Source: Sorghum bicolor (lineage: Eukaryota > Streptophyta > Magnoliopsida > Poales > Poaceae). Taken from it: DNA of 64,000 nucleotides. Below the pieces are notes generated by a model. The model was not told the DNA's origin, ran no database searches, and saw nothing but the letters and a program-made list of their open reading frames with translations. The stretch's first letter is position 1. The number at the start of each line of letters is the position of its first letter. Of this stretch, positions 12,013-24,124 are shown in pieces. The stretch lies in assembly GCF_000003195.3 (NCBI RefSeq), contig NC_012873.2, positions 10,439,894 to 10,503,893 on the forward strand. The letters are read 5' to 3'. The position numbers were made by a program, and so were the translations under genes.

Positions 12013-12325
12013 TCTCTCATGTATGGGTGCAAGCATAAAAAAATCATGGAGCAACCAATTACTGTTTGGAACTGGGTGCTTTCTCCTTGTAAGGAGTTCT
12101 AACAGCACAATTCCAAAACTGAAAATGTTAGTTAATAGGCTAGTTCTCTGAGGATCTATGTCGGTATCTTAGATAATCTCTCACAATTAAAAAGAGTAAA
12201 AAGTAACCTGTCTCTGCTGGTCATCTTCACCATTTTGGTGTTGTGTTGTTCCTTGAAATTATTCTATGTAGTGGGCAGAAAGTGGAACAATGGTATTCTT
12301 CTCCGGTTTGTATCAAGTCATTTTA
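12013..12325. other. Unassigned spacer right of the truncated Gypsy element
   Basis: No LTR, polypurine tract or coding sequence is recognisable, which confirms that the Gypsy element stops abruptly. Confidence 0.4.
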
Positions 12326-12535
12326 GGCCTTGTTAGCATTTTCGTTTGTATTTGGTGAATATTATCCAATCCATGGACTAACTAGGCTCAAAAGATTCGT
12401 CTCGTAAATTACAGATAAACTATGCAATTCGTTATTTTTTTGTCTATATTTACTGTTTCATGCATGTGCCGTAAGATTCAATGTGACAGGAAATCTGAAA
12501 AATTTTGTAAATTTTTTTGGGAACTAAACAAGACC
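12326..12535. mobile_element. Tourist-type MITE, GGCCTTGTTTAG family
   Basis: Starts GGCCTTGTTAGC and ends GAACTAAACAAGACC, flanked by TTA and TAA. The conserved interior (CTCAAAAGATTCGTCTCG) is in the opposite orientation to the copy at 4880. Slightly shorter than other copies because of a deletion near the left end. Confidence 0.8.
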
Positions 12536-13859
12536 TAATATTTGTAGCTTGCGGGTCATCTCGCCAAGTAGAAGTGGCAGGAGAAAATAGCAGCATCTCA
12601 AACATCCCATTAGTGACCAATCTCTAAGTAATCATTACTTGCCTGTATATTCTTACATTAGCTTATTAATTCATTGATCCTATGCTAGATCTAAAACTTG
12701 CATTGATTAACTTTCTCTTTCTGAGATAGAGTTTGACAGTAGCACTTGTTCCCTATTTCAGTTTCAATAGCTTTTGCAGTTTCTGCATCCAGACAATACA
12801 GAGAACATTTCAGTTTCTTTTATATTTTTGAACTGAGATCAAACTGAGTTAGTTCCATACAAAGGACATATTTTTCTGAAAAATTGTCACTATCACTGTG
12901 CAGCCTATGACTTGACTGAAAATGTCACTGTACAAACTTTCATGTAGCCAAAATTAGATTTTCTATAAATTTGATCAGATGCCTACTACATCATTTACAA
13001 TTTTACTGAAACGGTAAGATGATAGGCTTATAATTCTCCGAGCTCAACATTCTCAAAAATAACATGGCACTCGATGTAATGGAATCCAAGACAAACTGAT
13101 GGAAGGGAACAGGGAACGACTTCAGTCTGTTTTTGAGATATTTACCGGCTGAATTAGAGAATCACATATGAACGTAAGTTGTAGTGCTTTTGAAGAACTT
13201 TCCAACGAGTATCTAAACATATTTTTTTGTTAGATATAACAAAAGTTATGGCTTTGTGAATATTGCTGATCTTTACTGTCAGTTGTCGGGCTCAGTTTCA
13301 AACATCAGTTTTTGGTGTCGTTTTAGAAGTTCTTTGAAGTCAAACTGGTCCAACATTATAGGGATGATCTACTTCATAATTTCTCTCTAGCGAAACTCAC
13401 TATAGTTGATGGTTGTATCTTGAGCCCGAGTGGCTCGCTCGAGCGCAAGCCCGACGACCTCCGTCTCAGACACTTGGTGGGTGCGGTTGGGAGAGGATTG
13501 GAGAGTAAGGAGAGAAAGGGAAAGAGTCATTTTTGTTTCTTTTCTTTTTTTTTTTTGCTTTTTTTACACATTATATATTATATGTATATAATTGTATGTG
13601 TATGTATATATATTTATGAATTTATTGGCGCATGAAAGAGATAGATATTGAAGATTTTTCTTTCTATCGATATAAAACATTATCTTAGCTGCATCACAGA
13701 AAGGTTTATACAGTAGAGTTTGTGAGTTCGCGACACCGTGCTCTTCGTGACTATGTTAATTTCACAAACTTTGTTTTTTTAGATTAAATGTCACTCTAAC
13801 GTATAGTATTATTATCTTATTACGCGATTCGTGTGTTTTTAGTATAAAATGTTAGTTAT
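12536..13859. other. Unassigned AT-rich region
   Basis: No gene is supported. A frame at 13420-13635 ends in a T-rich low-complexity tract and is not credible. The last 150 bases lead into a Helitron-like 3' terminus, so part of this stretch may be Helitron interior. Confidence 0.35.
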
Positions 13860-13890
13860 CCCGTAGCAACGCACGGGCACACCACCTATT
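13860..13890 (+). mobile_element. Helitron-like 3' terminus
   Basis: CCCGTAGCAACGCACGGG (13860-13877) forms a hairpin with CCCGT/ACGGG stem, followed about 10 bases later by CCTATT. Plant Helitron 3' ends have this GC hairpin just upstream of a terminal CTRR, often as CCCGT..CACGGGC..CTAG. The terminal CTRR is imperfect here (CTAT), and I could not find the 5' TC end, so the extent and whether it is degraded are open. Confidence 0.45.
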
Positions 13891-13986
13891 AACTTGAGAA
13901 AGAAAACATATTTTGGTTTCATATCGAGGTCTCATTTAGGTCTTGTTTACTTCCTCTCAAAAAAACCAAAAACTTTTCAAGATTTT

Positions 13987-16900
13987 TGTAACACCCGATT
14001 TTAAGAACAAAATCAGATATGCACCATATGTGAGTTTTAGAAGACAAGCCTCACATATAGCTACAAATAAGGGGTAATATCAAAGGACAATGCATAAATT
14101 ATATAGCGTAGATAATAAATTAGAAACAACCTTGGGCAGCAAACACGGAAGATAACTCCAAACTTCGGGTGTTAATCTCACTCTACAGGATCCAACTGAC
14201 TCGTTGATCACAAGCCCAAAACTTCTCCTGAGGTGTGGGAGAGATAGCAAGAGTGAGTTCAAGATGAACTCCGCAAGTATAACAACTAGATTGTATAGAT
14301 CCCACAATCTCATGATCAATGTGACATAAATAATATAGAGCATTAAACAATAATCAATGAGTTTCTTAACACAAGATTCATCACCCTTAATGTAAGAGTT
14401 CCTAAGGCCGCTCGTGACCGTGAGCACGGCTAGTATACCAGTTTTTAACACTCTGCAGAGGTTGTACATCTTTACCCATGAGTCATGGTTTACCCTTTCG
14501 CCTGAGGTGATCAGCCTCGTAACCCACTACCATGGTAGGTCGGCAGGGATCACTATGAAGTCTTTCAAAGGTTCGTCTAACAAGTTAGGGCCGCTTGGTT
14601 TCGGCAGTCAGTCCGTGTGATTCTACCACTCGCAGGGAATCCACGGTCTGCTATCCCCCATTTGCGCCACACGGGTAACCTCTAACAAGCTAGAAAAATT
14701 ACTCATACTTGACTAAAGCCAGAGCCATTATAGCCCTCATGGTTGCACTTTCATCCCGGTTATCACTTACGAATAAATCCTCAAGTTGCTAAAAAGTCAT
14801 TATTATCATTTGTTGCTTTATATTAATCTAGTCACAAGATCATGGTCATAGAATTAAAACCCAAATGCTATACTTGCCTTGATCCAATTGCTCCTGCTGG
14901 TCCTGCTGATCTTACTTGCTTCCAAGGCTCTGATCTTGATCACCGAAATAAAGCTCACCGACTAGACTCGATCACCAAACATCAACACACAAGCAATCGG
15001 AGACAGACATACACGAAGCAAACAAGATTACAATTAGAACAGTACACCAGCAGTAAATAAATTTAAATAAAAGTTTTCCAAAATCATCTACACACTGCTA
15101 CGATCATGTCAACGAGAAATTCACGGAAAACGGAGTTACGACGCGAAAGTTACGCTTTCAACGGGATTTCAACAGCAGTTTACAGACTTGTAATTAACTA
15201 GGGAATCTAACAATGGTGAATCTAGCCAACAAAGGTACCAACGCGAAGCTTATGAAATTATAAAACTAACGCAACTTGAACGGATCGAATCGGAGCTAAA
15301 ATGGAGAAGATATGAATTTTCTAACATTTTCTTTAGAAAAGTAATTAATTAAATAGGGTCACAAAATTAAAAAGTTCAAACTGATGAACCAAGATTACTA
15401 ACATGTTGATCTCGCGAAAACGAATCTAACGCAATTTGAACGGGTCAAATCGGAGTTCAAACGACGATTTTATAAGCAAAATAGTGCAGTGGCAGTTCTG
15501 TAAATAAAGCCTGATTTAAACGAATTTAAATAAATACAGAAATTCCTTGATTTTCTCTCTGGCCGAGGACTGCGGGGCAAAATCAATATCTTTGGAGGAC
15601 TCTTTAGCAAAATGGCCCGCGAAGGGGTACGGGGCATCCTCAGCTGTTGGATTCGAAACCGATGGCCAAGAATAGATGGAAGGGAGAGAGAGGGCGCCAG
15701 CGGCCGGAGTTGAAGGAGGGGGCGGCGGCGGCCATTGTCGGCGGAGAGAAGCTCGTCGGCGCTTCTCATGCGGCTGCTACGAGGCTCGGTTTTCCACTCC
15801 GAGCGCACCGGGGGAAAGAGGAGGTCAAGGAAAGTCCGTCCCGGGGTAAAACGGGGCCGGGGGAGCGGCCAGCGCGGCGGTCCGCGGCGGCGCCATGGCC
15901 GGCTCCTCGGAGCTCATGGCTAGGACGCTAGGAGGCACCAAATCGCATGGAATTTGATTGAGAAGAACGCGGGGAAGGAGTGGAGCTCACCAGCGCGAAG
16001 AAATGGAGCGGAAATGGCTCGATTCGATGGCGTGGTGCGCGGCGGGTCGCGGCGGACTTGATGACGGTTCACTGCGCGCTTACAGTGAGACAAGGCAGGG
16101 AGAGAGAGCGAAATGGGGGGAGGGAGGTGTAACAGAACCGACCAAATTATAAGAGATTAAGCCTAATAGTGACCATTTGCATAGTCAAACTATCACGCTT
16201 AAGCCCATATAATCCCGGTAGTCCGTGAAATCTCGAAGGATTTCAAACCACACATCACATAAACAGCCAAGATCGTAATAAGTTTAACGGTCGCCATCCA
16301 CAATCACATCCAGATTACAACGTTCATAAATACATCGGAGTACTTAAAGTTATTACAAACCAAGTTCTTCAAGTAGCGGAAGCTTCATAGTTCGAAAATA
16401 CAACACACGCGATAAGTCTGATACAGTGCCATAGTTCGGTCATTCCCACAAAAGCAAAAGAAGAGACGGAGTGACCATCGCCCTTGGTCTAGTCATCACC
16501 CATAGCTGGGTACAGACAGAGGATGCAATAACCATAGTACATTTGACCATCTGCAAAACAACATGGGAATAGAACCCTGAGTACGAGAAGGTACTCAGCT
16601 AGACTTACCCGTCATAAACTTAAAATAAAGACTCATCAAGGATCATGAAGGCTATTTAGTGGGGTAGCTGACAACCATTTTGCAAGGACCGCAAGATTTT
16701 ATTACCCGAACCTACATAAATCTTTTCTTCTTTTAATCTGCTCAAGTTGAAAGTATCATTATCTATTATCTATGTTTGCTCCTGTGCTATTACAAGCAAG
16801 TATGAGACTATGATAGTACCTCATCACAGCAGTCATAAACCGTTTCATTATAACCCAAGTGTTCCATAGTCCTTACTACGAGGACGAAGCTCATGTCAAG

Positions 16901-19900
16901 TGCTCACTATCCAGGAGCGATGGCGATTCGAATCGATTTCTAACCAGCTGGCGACTTTATTCCCCACACAAACCACACTCACTGATCAAGCGAGCTACAG
17001 GTCACCGTGTTGCACTATCCAGGACCAATTCGCGGGTTCGACAGGCACCGCCCGTACCCGAGGACCGTTCCGGCGACCGAGGTATCCAAGGTATACCAAG
17101 GTTGCGCGCCGCGCCCTCGTCGTTCTCTTCGACCATCACCAATACAGCGCGTACATCGGGCCGATTCCCGGCCCGGATAGTGCTCAGGCTTCGCGGTCGG
17201 AACGACTTATCCTTCCAGCTAAATGTGGGGCATGCGTTCAACATGACAAGAGGGCCGTCAACGATCGGTCCTTAATCGACACAGGCAGGGGCACTATGGG
17301 CAACCCACCATAAGACCCTGCCCGGTCTCCAATTACTTTCCACACTTGGTTATTTCTTTCCCCAGCAACCACTGCTTTAATCAAGCCGGTATCCACCTAT
17401 ATCCCGCAGGTGACAGGACATCACCCGACTTCTACCGGACTAAGCAAGCTAAGCATAGACTCCGCGCCTATCTACATAGGACAAGGTAGATAACGAGTAG
17501 GGATAACAAGGAGTACATATGCAGCAACGGCATCAGACAACTCCTATCACTTATTATGCAATATAGTAGAATAAGTATAGCACTTTATATAAGTTAGCGA
17601 GAATAGGGAGACTTAGAATGCTCCGGGGCTTGCCTTTCTCAAACGTGCTGGGTCGGTGATCCGGGCACTCTTGCAGTTCCTCTCCGGGCTCTTGTGCTTC
17701 CGGAGGTTCCTGCTCCTGAAGCTCCTCGGGTTCCTCGGGTCCCACTCCGTTCTCCTGCGAGCCTGTATGATGCATATATGCTCATGAGTGGAGTGCGAGA
17801 TGCCCGAGTGGATGCTTATATGAGAGAGTACCAAAAGAGTCATGTTATGATGCATAGGTAATGCACTTGATCATTCTTATTACAAGGTAGTCAACATCAT
17901 CCAAGAATAAACAATTGAATCAAACATCTATTACATTCTCTTCTATAATTATTTTTCAAATGACATCAGCAACCTACATGATGCTTCAAAGATACACCAA
18001 GCCCAACTTAATCCATTCAACCCATATACACAACCATTCATAGTTTTCTTTATTCATTTCTAAGCCCATTAAAAATGACATGCAATTCTGTTCATCAATA
18101 AATTCCAGAAAAATTACAGGAGACTACTAGCTAATCATAAAGTCTACTGTAAATTTTTCATAATTTTTGGTTACTTATTTTGAGCCACAAAAATCACAAG
18201 ATTAATGGATAAGGCAAGTATAATCACCCTACTGTGGTATAAATGTTAAACAACAGATTTCATATTTTTACAATTTGTCTAATATCATAAGAAACATCCA
18301 CAAAATTTTCCAGATTTATTGCATGACCCATTTAATTATTAAAAATCATAAAGCACTGCCATGCAAGCATTTAAATTACCATAAATTCATTTATACACCA
18401 AATAATATGTAACAATATTTTCTCAGTGAGTAATCACACATGCAGAGCCAGCAAAACAAGTTTCACATTTTTCTGAGCCATATTTCATTCACTATGCATT
18501 TTCCAAGTTTAACAAAAACATGGATTAATTATACTTACACAGAAAAGTTACTCAAACATGACATGCAATCATACTAGGACATAGATCTGGAAATAAGGAA
18601 CACACCAAAATTTATTTCACCATTTTTGGAGCTATATTCATCAAGATATGGATTTTTGAACATTTAAATCATTTTCTGGAAAAACTTTTAAAACGGAAAA
18701 CCACCTAAAACGCTAAACGCACCCGGATCCGTTCCCTCGGAGTCACTGACAGGCGGGACACGCGAGTCAGAGGACCCCACCTGTCATCCACCCCGGGACC
18801 CCGCGGCCAAAGATCGGCCGGAATCTCGCCGCCGGTGAGGTTTCCGGCGACACCGTGAGCACCTACGGCTTCGCGCGAACGAGACGAGTCCAGCCGTACC
18901 CTCCTTGGCACCGGACGAGCACCGGAACTACCTCGCCGTCGTGAATGGCGGACGCGGCGGCGCTGCTCGCCGTGGTCCGGCCGTTTCACGGCGGTAGAGC
19001 GCGAGCCACTAACGGGAAAAGGTGCGCGAGGTCACGGCGGACCCAAAGCACCTACGAGCGCAAGCAGAGACAGAGAGGAGGGGGAGTACCGCGCGAGCCG
19101 AGAGGTCGCCGGAGCTCCGACTTACTCCGGTGAGCTCTAGCGGACACGCAGGGCTTACCAAGCGCGGAAGAGCGCGAGCACGCGACGCGGAAGGACGAGG
19201 CGGAGCCGGTGGTGGTCGCGAAGGGGAAGAAGAGGGCCGGAGCTGGCCGGGAGAGGAGCTCCGAGCCGTCGGCGGCTATGGCGTGCGGCGGAGCGGCGAG
19301 CGCTGCGCGAGAGCGAGAGAGCGAGAGAGAGGGAGAGCTGAGGGGCGCAAATGGGAGCGGGGGCGGAGGCGAGCGCGACCGGGGGCACCTGGTGGCCGAC
19401 CAGGGCGTCTCCACGCCGTCGCATGCCCGCCACGCGGCGGCCGAGCCCTGCCGGCGTGCCACGGCGTCGCGGCGAGCGCTGTCCGCGCGCGGACGCGGGC
19501 GCGAGCGCGGGGAAGGGGGAGGGGAGAGCGCGGGCGGGCCGAGCCGGCTTCGGCCAGTGGGCCAGAAGCGAGGCCGCGGCCTGCTAGCGCCCCCTTTCTC
19601 CTTTTTCCATTTTTTTTTTAATTTCTTTTCTCAAATTCTCTCATAAATTCATTTGGACCAATTTAAAATCATTTTCACCTCTTGCTCCCAAAAGCAAAGT
19701 TGTTCCAAAGCAAAAACCCTACCACTTTGCTTTAACAAGCAAGACCAAATTCCAAGCAGAATTTGAATTACAAGTTAAAGTCAGTTCTAGGTTTCAAATA
19801 AATTCTTTTTGGGTATTTTTTGTATAAATTCCATTTTCTCAATTTCCATAGCTCCAAAAATTGCACAAAAATATTCTAAATTCTTTTCACACATGAATCA

Positions 19901-20626
19901 ACCAAATTTGAATTTTTCACAATTTTAGAAGCAAGCATCATATTTTAAACATATTTAGAACACATGAGATGATGCACATAAAATCATAATTTGGCAAGAG
20001 TGTCATGCTCATGATGCTTATGCTTGATGGAATGCTTATGCATGTCTTTGGTGAGACTAAGTGCATGCTTAACACCTAGGGTGTTACAGGAGGAGGCTCG
20101 GGCTCGAGCGCGCTCAAAAGAGCAAGGCGCCAGGCGCGGGGGAGGAAGGGGGTCGTGGGGGAAGTGGGAGCGGGGGGGTTCGGCCGGTTGCTGTCTAGGG
20201 AAGCGGTTGGAGAGGTGGGGGATGAAGCTGACGCGTAGGCCCCACGCGTTAGAGGGAGAAGGGAGGAAGGGAGGGGACAGCCGGATGGGCCACGGCCCAA
20301 GAGAAAAAAAAGGGGAGGCGCGGGGTGGGCTGGGCCAGCAGGCCGAGAAGGAGGGGAACAGGATTTTTTTCTAATTTTTAAACCAATTTTCAAATGCATG
20401 TTCCAATTGAATTTTTGAGCAAAAGACATTTTTGTTTTTCAAAACAATCATCACCATAAAAATGCTCCAGCATGTATGCATCAAAAATGTTTTCTAAACT
20501 TATATTAAATTTTTAATTCCCCAAATTTATTTATTATTATTTTTTTTTCTATATTTTATGAGCACAAAATAGCAAATTAAATTATTTTTCATATATTTCC
20601 AAAAGAGCAAAATTTAGGGTGTTACA
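13987..20626 (-). repeat. 3' LTR of the minus-strand Gypsy element, split
   Basis: The LTR consists of 13987-16127 and 20094-20626 (about 2.67 kb in total), colinear with the intact LTR at 24125-26803. It is interrupted by the insertion at 16128-20088 with duplicated GGAGG. Differences from the other LTR in the first 750 bp include single substitutions near 14152, 14193, 14254 and 14402. GC-rich open frames at about 15640-16130 are LTR sequence repeated at 25780-26270 and are not genes. Confidence 0.85.
16128..20088 (-). mobile_element. Nested probable solo LTR of a long-LTR Gypsy family
   Basis: Starts TGTAACAGAACC and ends CTAGGGTGTTACA, flanked by GGAGG at 16123-16127 and 20089-20093. The intact LTR copy at about 26260 has a single GGAGG here, giving a perfect empty site. 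No PBS, polypurine tract or coding domain was found within, so a solo LTR (about 3.96 kb) is the simplest reading; a non-coding internally deleted element is the alternative. The orientation is inferred as minus because TGTAACACCC is read from the right end. The CpG-rich tract at 18700-19600 holds long overlapping frames on both strands, which is expected of GC-rich LTR sequence, and none has a domain. Confidence 0.75.
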
Positions 20627-20640
20627 ATTCTACCCCCCTT
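20627..20640 (-). promoter_or_regulatory. Polypurine tract of the minus-strand Gypsy element
   Basis: On - this reads AAGGGGGGTAGAAT directly before the 3' LTR start TGTAACACCC. The preceding sequence (GAATCTCGAGGACGAGATTC on -) is a common motif just upstream of Gypsy 3' LTRs in grasses. It fixes the element's orientation. Confidence 0.8.
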
Positions 20641-20868
20641 AAAATGAATCTCGTCCTCGAGATTCGGAAGAGGCTCGGATCCTCTGAGAGAAACAGGAAA
20701 ATATATTGATAATCCTTTCATCTTCACAACTTGCATACCAAACTTAAACACTTGTCTCAAGGTCACACCTCATGAACATAATTTCCATTGAACTATTATT
20801 CATAATTGACCAAAGTCCATCTTGACTACTAATTTATTTTAGCTTACAACTCCAAGAGACATGGAAAC

Positions 20869-21543
20869 TTAATATGTATTTGCCTCCTCAGGTAGGAGTG
20901 GACCACCGTGATACTCAATTCTTTTCCCTGACGGTGCTGTTAAGAGCATTTTGTACTGGGTACCATAGATCACTCCTTTGTGTGCACACAACCATCCATT
21001 ACCAAGGACCAAGGGAATACCAAGCGACTCTAGCACAATGAGGTTTACAGTGAAGTTTTCCTTGTTTATGACCAGATTGATATTTGAGCACACCTGATCT
21101 GCTTGTATTTCTCCCACTGGGGTTTGAACTAGTAAAGGCTTCTTCGTTGGACACTTTACCCTCTCGATTGTCTTTACGAGGTCGGTGGAAATGAAAGAAT
21201 GCGAAGCACTCGGGTCAAAGAGAGCAAAAACTTGCACTGAATCTACTTGAATATAGCCACCAACCACTTTGGTAGCTCCATGAATGTTATGCCTATCCAC
21301 ATTGCTCGGTCTCCCATTGATATAGTCTCGTTGCACCCTACTTCCATGAGCAGGCTTCTTACAGCTTTTCCTTTTTCTCTTTCGCCGTTGTGGATTCTGA
21401 TTTGATTCACTTCCAACTTGCTCTTGAGTATCATTATTTTGATAGCACTCAGTTTCATCATACTCATAACATTCTTCAAAAGCAGGATCATCATTCTCTT
21501 CCCACGTATCAGTAAGAGGCATCATATAGGGCTCCTGATCCAT
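20869..21543 (-). CDS. Retropepsin-like ORF with altered active site
   Basis: A frame of 224 residues. The first 80 are charged (acidic, then an RRKRKRK basic cluster); about residues 92-205 look like a Gypsy retropepsin: VFALFDPSASHSFIS corresponds to the catalytic loop, and the later LGIPLVLGNGWL to the flap/ILGMDWL region. Normal proteases have D-S/T-G at the catalytic triad; here it reads D-P-S, and the usual GMDWL is GNGWL, so activity is unlikely. The frame ends about 240 bp before the LTR with no RT downstream. It belongs to the minus-strand element, downstream of its gag-like region. Confidence 0.65.
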   Translation of the reverse strand: MDQEPYMMPLTDTWEENDDPAFEECYEYDETECYQNNDTQEQVGSESNQNPQRRKRKRKSCKKPAHGSRVQRDYINGRPSNVDRHNIHGATKVVGGYIQVDSVQVFALFDPSASHSFISTDLVKTIERVKCPTKKPLLVQTPVGEIQADQVCSNINLVINKENFTVNLIVLESLGIPLVLGNGWLCAHKGVIYGTQYKMLLTAPSGKRIEYHGGPLLPEEANTY

Positions 21544-22477
21544 GGGATACTACACTTCCTGTCATCAAGTGACCAACGTCAATAACACGAGAAGGAGAGA
21601 TGATCATAATCATTGAATATCTCAAGAGACAACTCTCACTTCAAGATAAGTTGAAAATGCATCAACCCGTGATATCAAGGTACTACCCCCCTTAAGAAAG
21701 GTCGGTTAGGAGGCACAAGGAAGGTAGCTTGCACTTTTTCTTGACAAGTTATCTTGCATTGAGACCCTTTTGACATCCCAAGGAACTTATGTGCAAGGAA
21801 GAATAAATATCCTGAAATTTTCTCGCGATAAAAAAATCACCAGCACAGTAAAATGGACATAACTCTTGTTCTGTTAATCCAATAGGGTTATAGCTTATAC
21901 CGTTAGAAAGCTTAGAAAATTCTCTACAACCTTTCTGTAGAACAATTTTCCAAATTCTGTAGTTATATTTGTCCAAAACAGCAGGCAACCAAAACTGGTC
22001 GAGATTCTTGACAGCACATTTGTATCGTCTTGTGATTTTTGTAACTTCCAAACCATAATAGCTATGGGGGCGATTCTTGAGGTCAGAGAAAGATCTTGAA
22101 GTCCAATTTCATCCAAAATTTTCTTATGATTTTTTTTCATCCAAGACCAAAGATATGAACTGATAAAGAATTGATACTCTGGAAAGGCAGGATAAGATAA
22201 CAAGAGAAAAACCAAAACCCAACTATTTATGTCATTAGTCCTTATGCCTTAGACATATAAACTAAATGAAATTATGAAGAAACTCACAAGATCATTACAC
22301 TCATTACAAAGATCCAAATCAAACATAAACATAAAGACAATTCGACCAAGCAGTAAAGGTTCACAAGGCACACAAACTCGACTTTCGCTACTAGCGTTTT
22401 TATTACACAAGGGCACAAACTCCTATATCTTAAACTCAGTGTGGCTACTTTCATGATGCATCTATTGATTCCTCTGT

Positions 22478-22560
22478 AGACAAGAGTTTACATAGTGTCC
22501 TTTCTGTCGGCAGTGATAACACTTTTTCTTAGCTGGATCCTTCGTGATATCATTTTCCAC
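22478..22560 (-). pseudogene. Gag zinc-knuckle remnant
   Basis: On - the frame reads KKCYHCRQKGHYVNSC, a CX2CX4HX4C zinc knuckle of the kind that ends Gag. The frame is broken on both sides of this block: the neighbouring open frames (22488-22685 and 22686-23132) are in other phases. Gag has therefore decayed or been rearranged. Confidence 0.6.
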
Positions 22561-22685
22561 TGAGGTGTTGCTCGGTGTGTTATCAGCTCGCTGACTCTAA
22601 ATATTTGTCTCTGGCTGGCTAGCTTTCTTCCTAACTTGGTTGATCCTTCGAGGTTGAAACTCTTTATAAGTGATGGTCCATCCAT

Positions 22686-23132
22686 CTATGCATACCTCAT
22701 GAGCAGTGGGGTTAGCTTGAGAAGTTTCTTCATCTCCAAGGTTTGGATTTCGTGGCCAGGGTTCAAAGCTAAATGTGACGACTTAGGATTTGAATGTTGT
22801 TCACTTCCCAATGCTGGCTCTAGTGATTTTGCCTTCCTCTTCTTATCCTCATTAGTCACACCATTTGGTTTTACCTTAACTTCCTTTTTAGATGACCTAT
22901 TCCGAAGACAAGGAAGACCGTAATGCCTACAACAATGGCATTGATCCTGATATCCCGATGTATTACTATCAACACCTCCATGGGTTTTCATATTTTTCCA
23001 AGCTTCTGCTACTTTTCTCTTCACTGGTCCTGAGATGCACTGCTGAGAGTTCCCATTATGAGTCATTCCTTCCACTACTTGCTTTTGCATGGCTAGAAGC
23101 TTCTCCTTGTCGAATGCTTTTATGAGTGGCAT
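22686..23132 (-). pseudogene. Gag-region ORF remnant of the minus-strand element
   Basis: A 148-residue frame lying between the PBS and the zinc-knuckle block. It is lysine-rich, with a short Cys/His cluster (CHCCRHYGLPC) at about residues 90-100 that resembles a zinc-binding motif. I do not recognise a standard Gag core. Position and orientation make it part of the element's gag region; it is probably incomplete. Confidence 0.4.
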
Positions 23133-23360
23133 TTATGAGTCCTTTTGTTCATTCATGCCAAAGGTCTCCTCATTATGAGCCATCTAAATAGACAAGGTGG
23201 ATGGATTTAGAATAGAGACAAAGTTTTATAACAGAATAGGGCAGAGGTAAGCATAAATTTTAGCAATTATCAAGGTTAAGGTGAAAGCAAGAAGTAAGCA
23301 GAGATAGAAGCATTCTAAAACGTCCGGTTCTAACTAGGCTTGCGTCCTGCAGTCAGCATT

Positions 23361-23372
23361 GCTTTGATACCA
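23361..23372 (-). promoter_or_regulatory. Primer binding site of the minus-strand Gypsy element
   Basis: On - this reads TGGTATCAAAGC, three bases after the LTR end at 23376. It is the same initiator tRNA-Met type as in the + strand Gypsy element at 8568, so the two elements belong to related lineages. Confidence 0.8.
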
Positions 23373-23375
23373 CTT

Positions 23376-24118
23376 TGTAACACCCGATTTTAAGAACAAA
23401 ATCAGATATGCACCATATGTGAGTTTTAGAAGACAAGCCTCACATATAGCTACAAATAAGGGGTAATATCAAAGGACAATGCATAAATTATATAGCGTAG
23501 ATAATAAATTAGAAACAACCTTGGGCAGCAAACACGGAAGAGAACTCCAAACTTCGGGTGTTAATCTCACTCTACAGGATCCAACTGACTGGTTGATCAC
23601 AAGCCCAAAACTTCTCCTGAGGTGTGGGGGAGATAGCAAGAGTGAGTTCAAGACGAACTCCGCAAGTATAACAACTAGATTGTATAGATCCCACAATCTC
23701 ATGATCAATGTGACATAAATAATATAGAGCATTAAACAATAATCAATGAGTTTCTTAACACAAGATTCATCACCCTTAATGTAAGAGTTCCCAAGGCCGC
23801 TCGTGACCGTGAGCACGGCTAGTATACCAGTTTTTAACACTCTGCAGAGGTTGTACATCTTTACCCATGAGTCATGATTTACCCTTTCGCCTGAGGTGAT
23901 CAGCCTCGTAACCCACTACCAAGGTAGGTCGGCAGGGATCACTATGAAGTCTTTCAAAGGTTCGTCTAACAAGTTAGGGCCGCTTGGTTTCGGTAGTCAG
24001 TCCGTGTGATTCTACCACTCGCAGGGAATCCACGGTCTGCTATCCCCCATTTGCGCCACACGGGTAACCTCTAACAAGCTAGAAAAATTACTCATACTTG
24101 ACTAAAGCCAGAGCCATA
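23376..24118 (-). repeat. Tandem partial copy of the 5' LTR
   Basis: This block repeats the first 743 bases (+ coordinates) of the LTR that begins at 24125, with a period of 749 bp. Both copies start with CACTTTGTAACACCC, so the duplication includes the LTR edge plus the bases between LTR and PBS. The copies share variants that differ from the distant 3' LTR (GAGAACTCC, ACTGGTTG, CCCAAGG), so the duplication arose after the element had inserted. Confidence 0.85.
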
Positions 24119-24124
24119 GCACTT

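Noticed and set aside
14080..14469. A 129-residue minus-strand frame conserved three times (also 23469 and 24218)
   Set aside because: Conservation is explained by LTR duplication and the tandem LTR copy, not by selection on a protein; no domain was recognised.
15470..16152. Long GC-rich open frames on both strands that resemble gene exons
   Set aside because: The same frames recur at 25608-26400 because both lie in the two LTRs of one Gypsy element. No domain is present and overlapping frames exist on both strands.
18705..19646. Several overlapping frames of 60-200 residues in a CpG-rich island
   Set aside because: They lie inside the nested LTR (16128-20088), are low-complexity R/G/A/P-rich in all frames, and show no domain. 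High GC alone keeps frames open.
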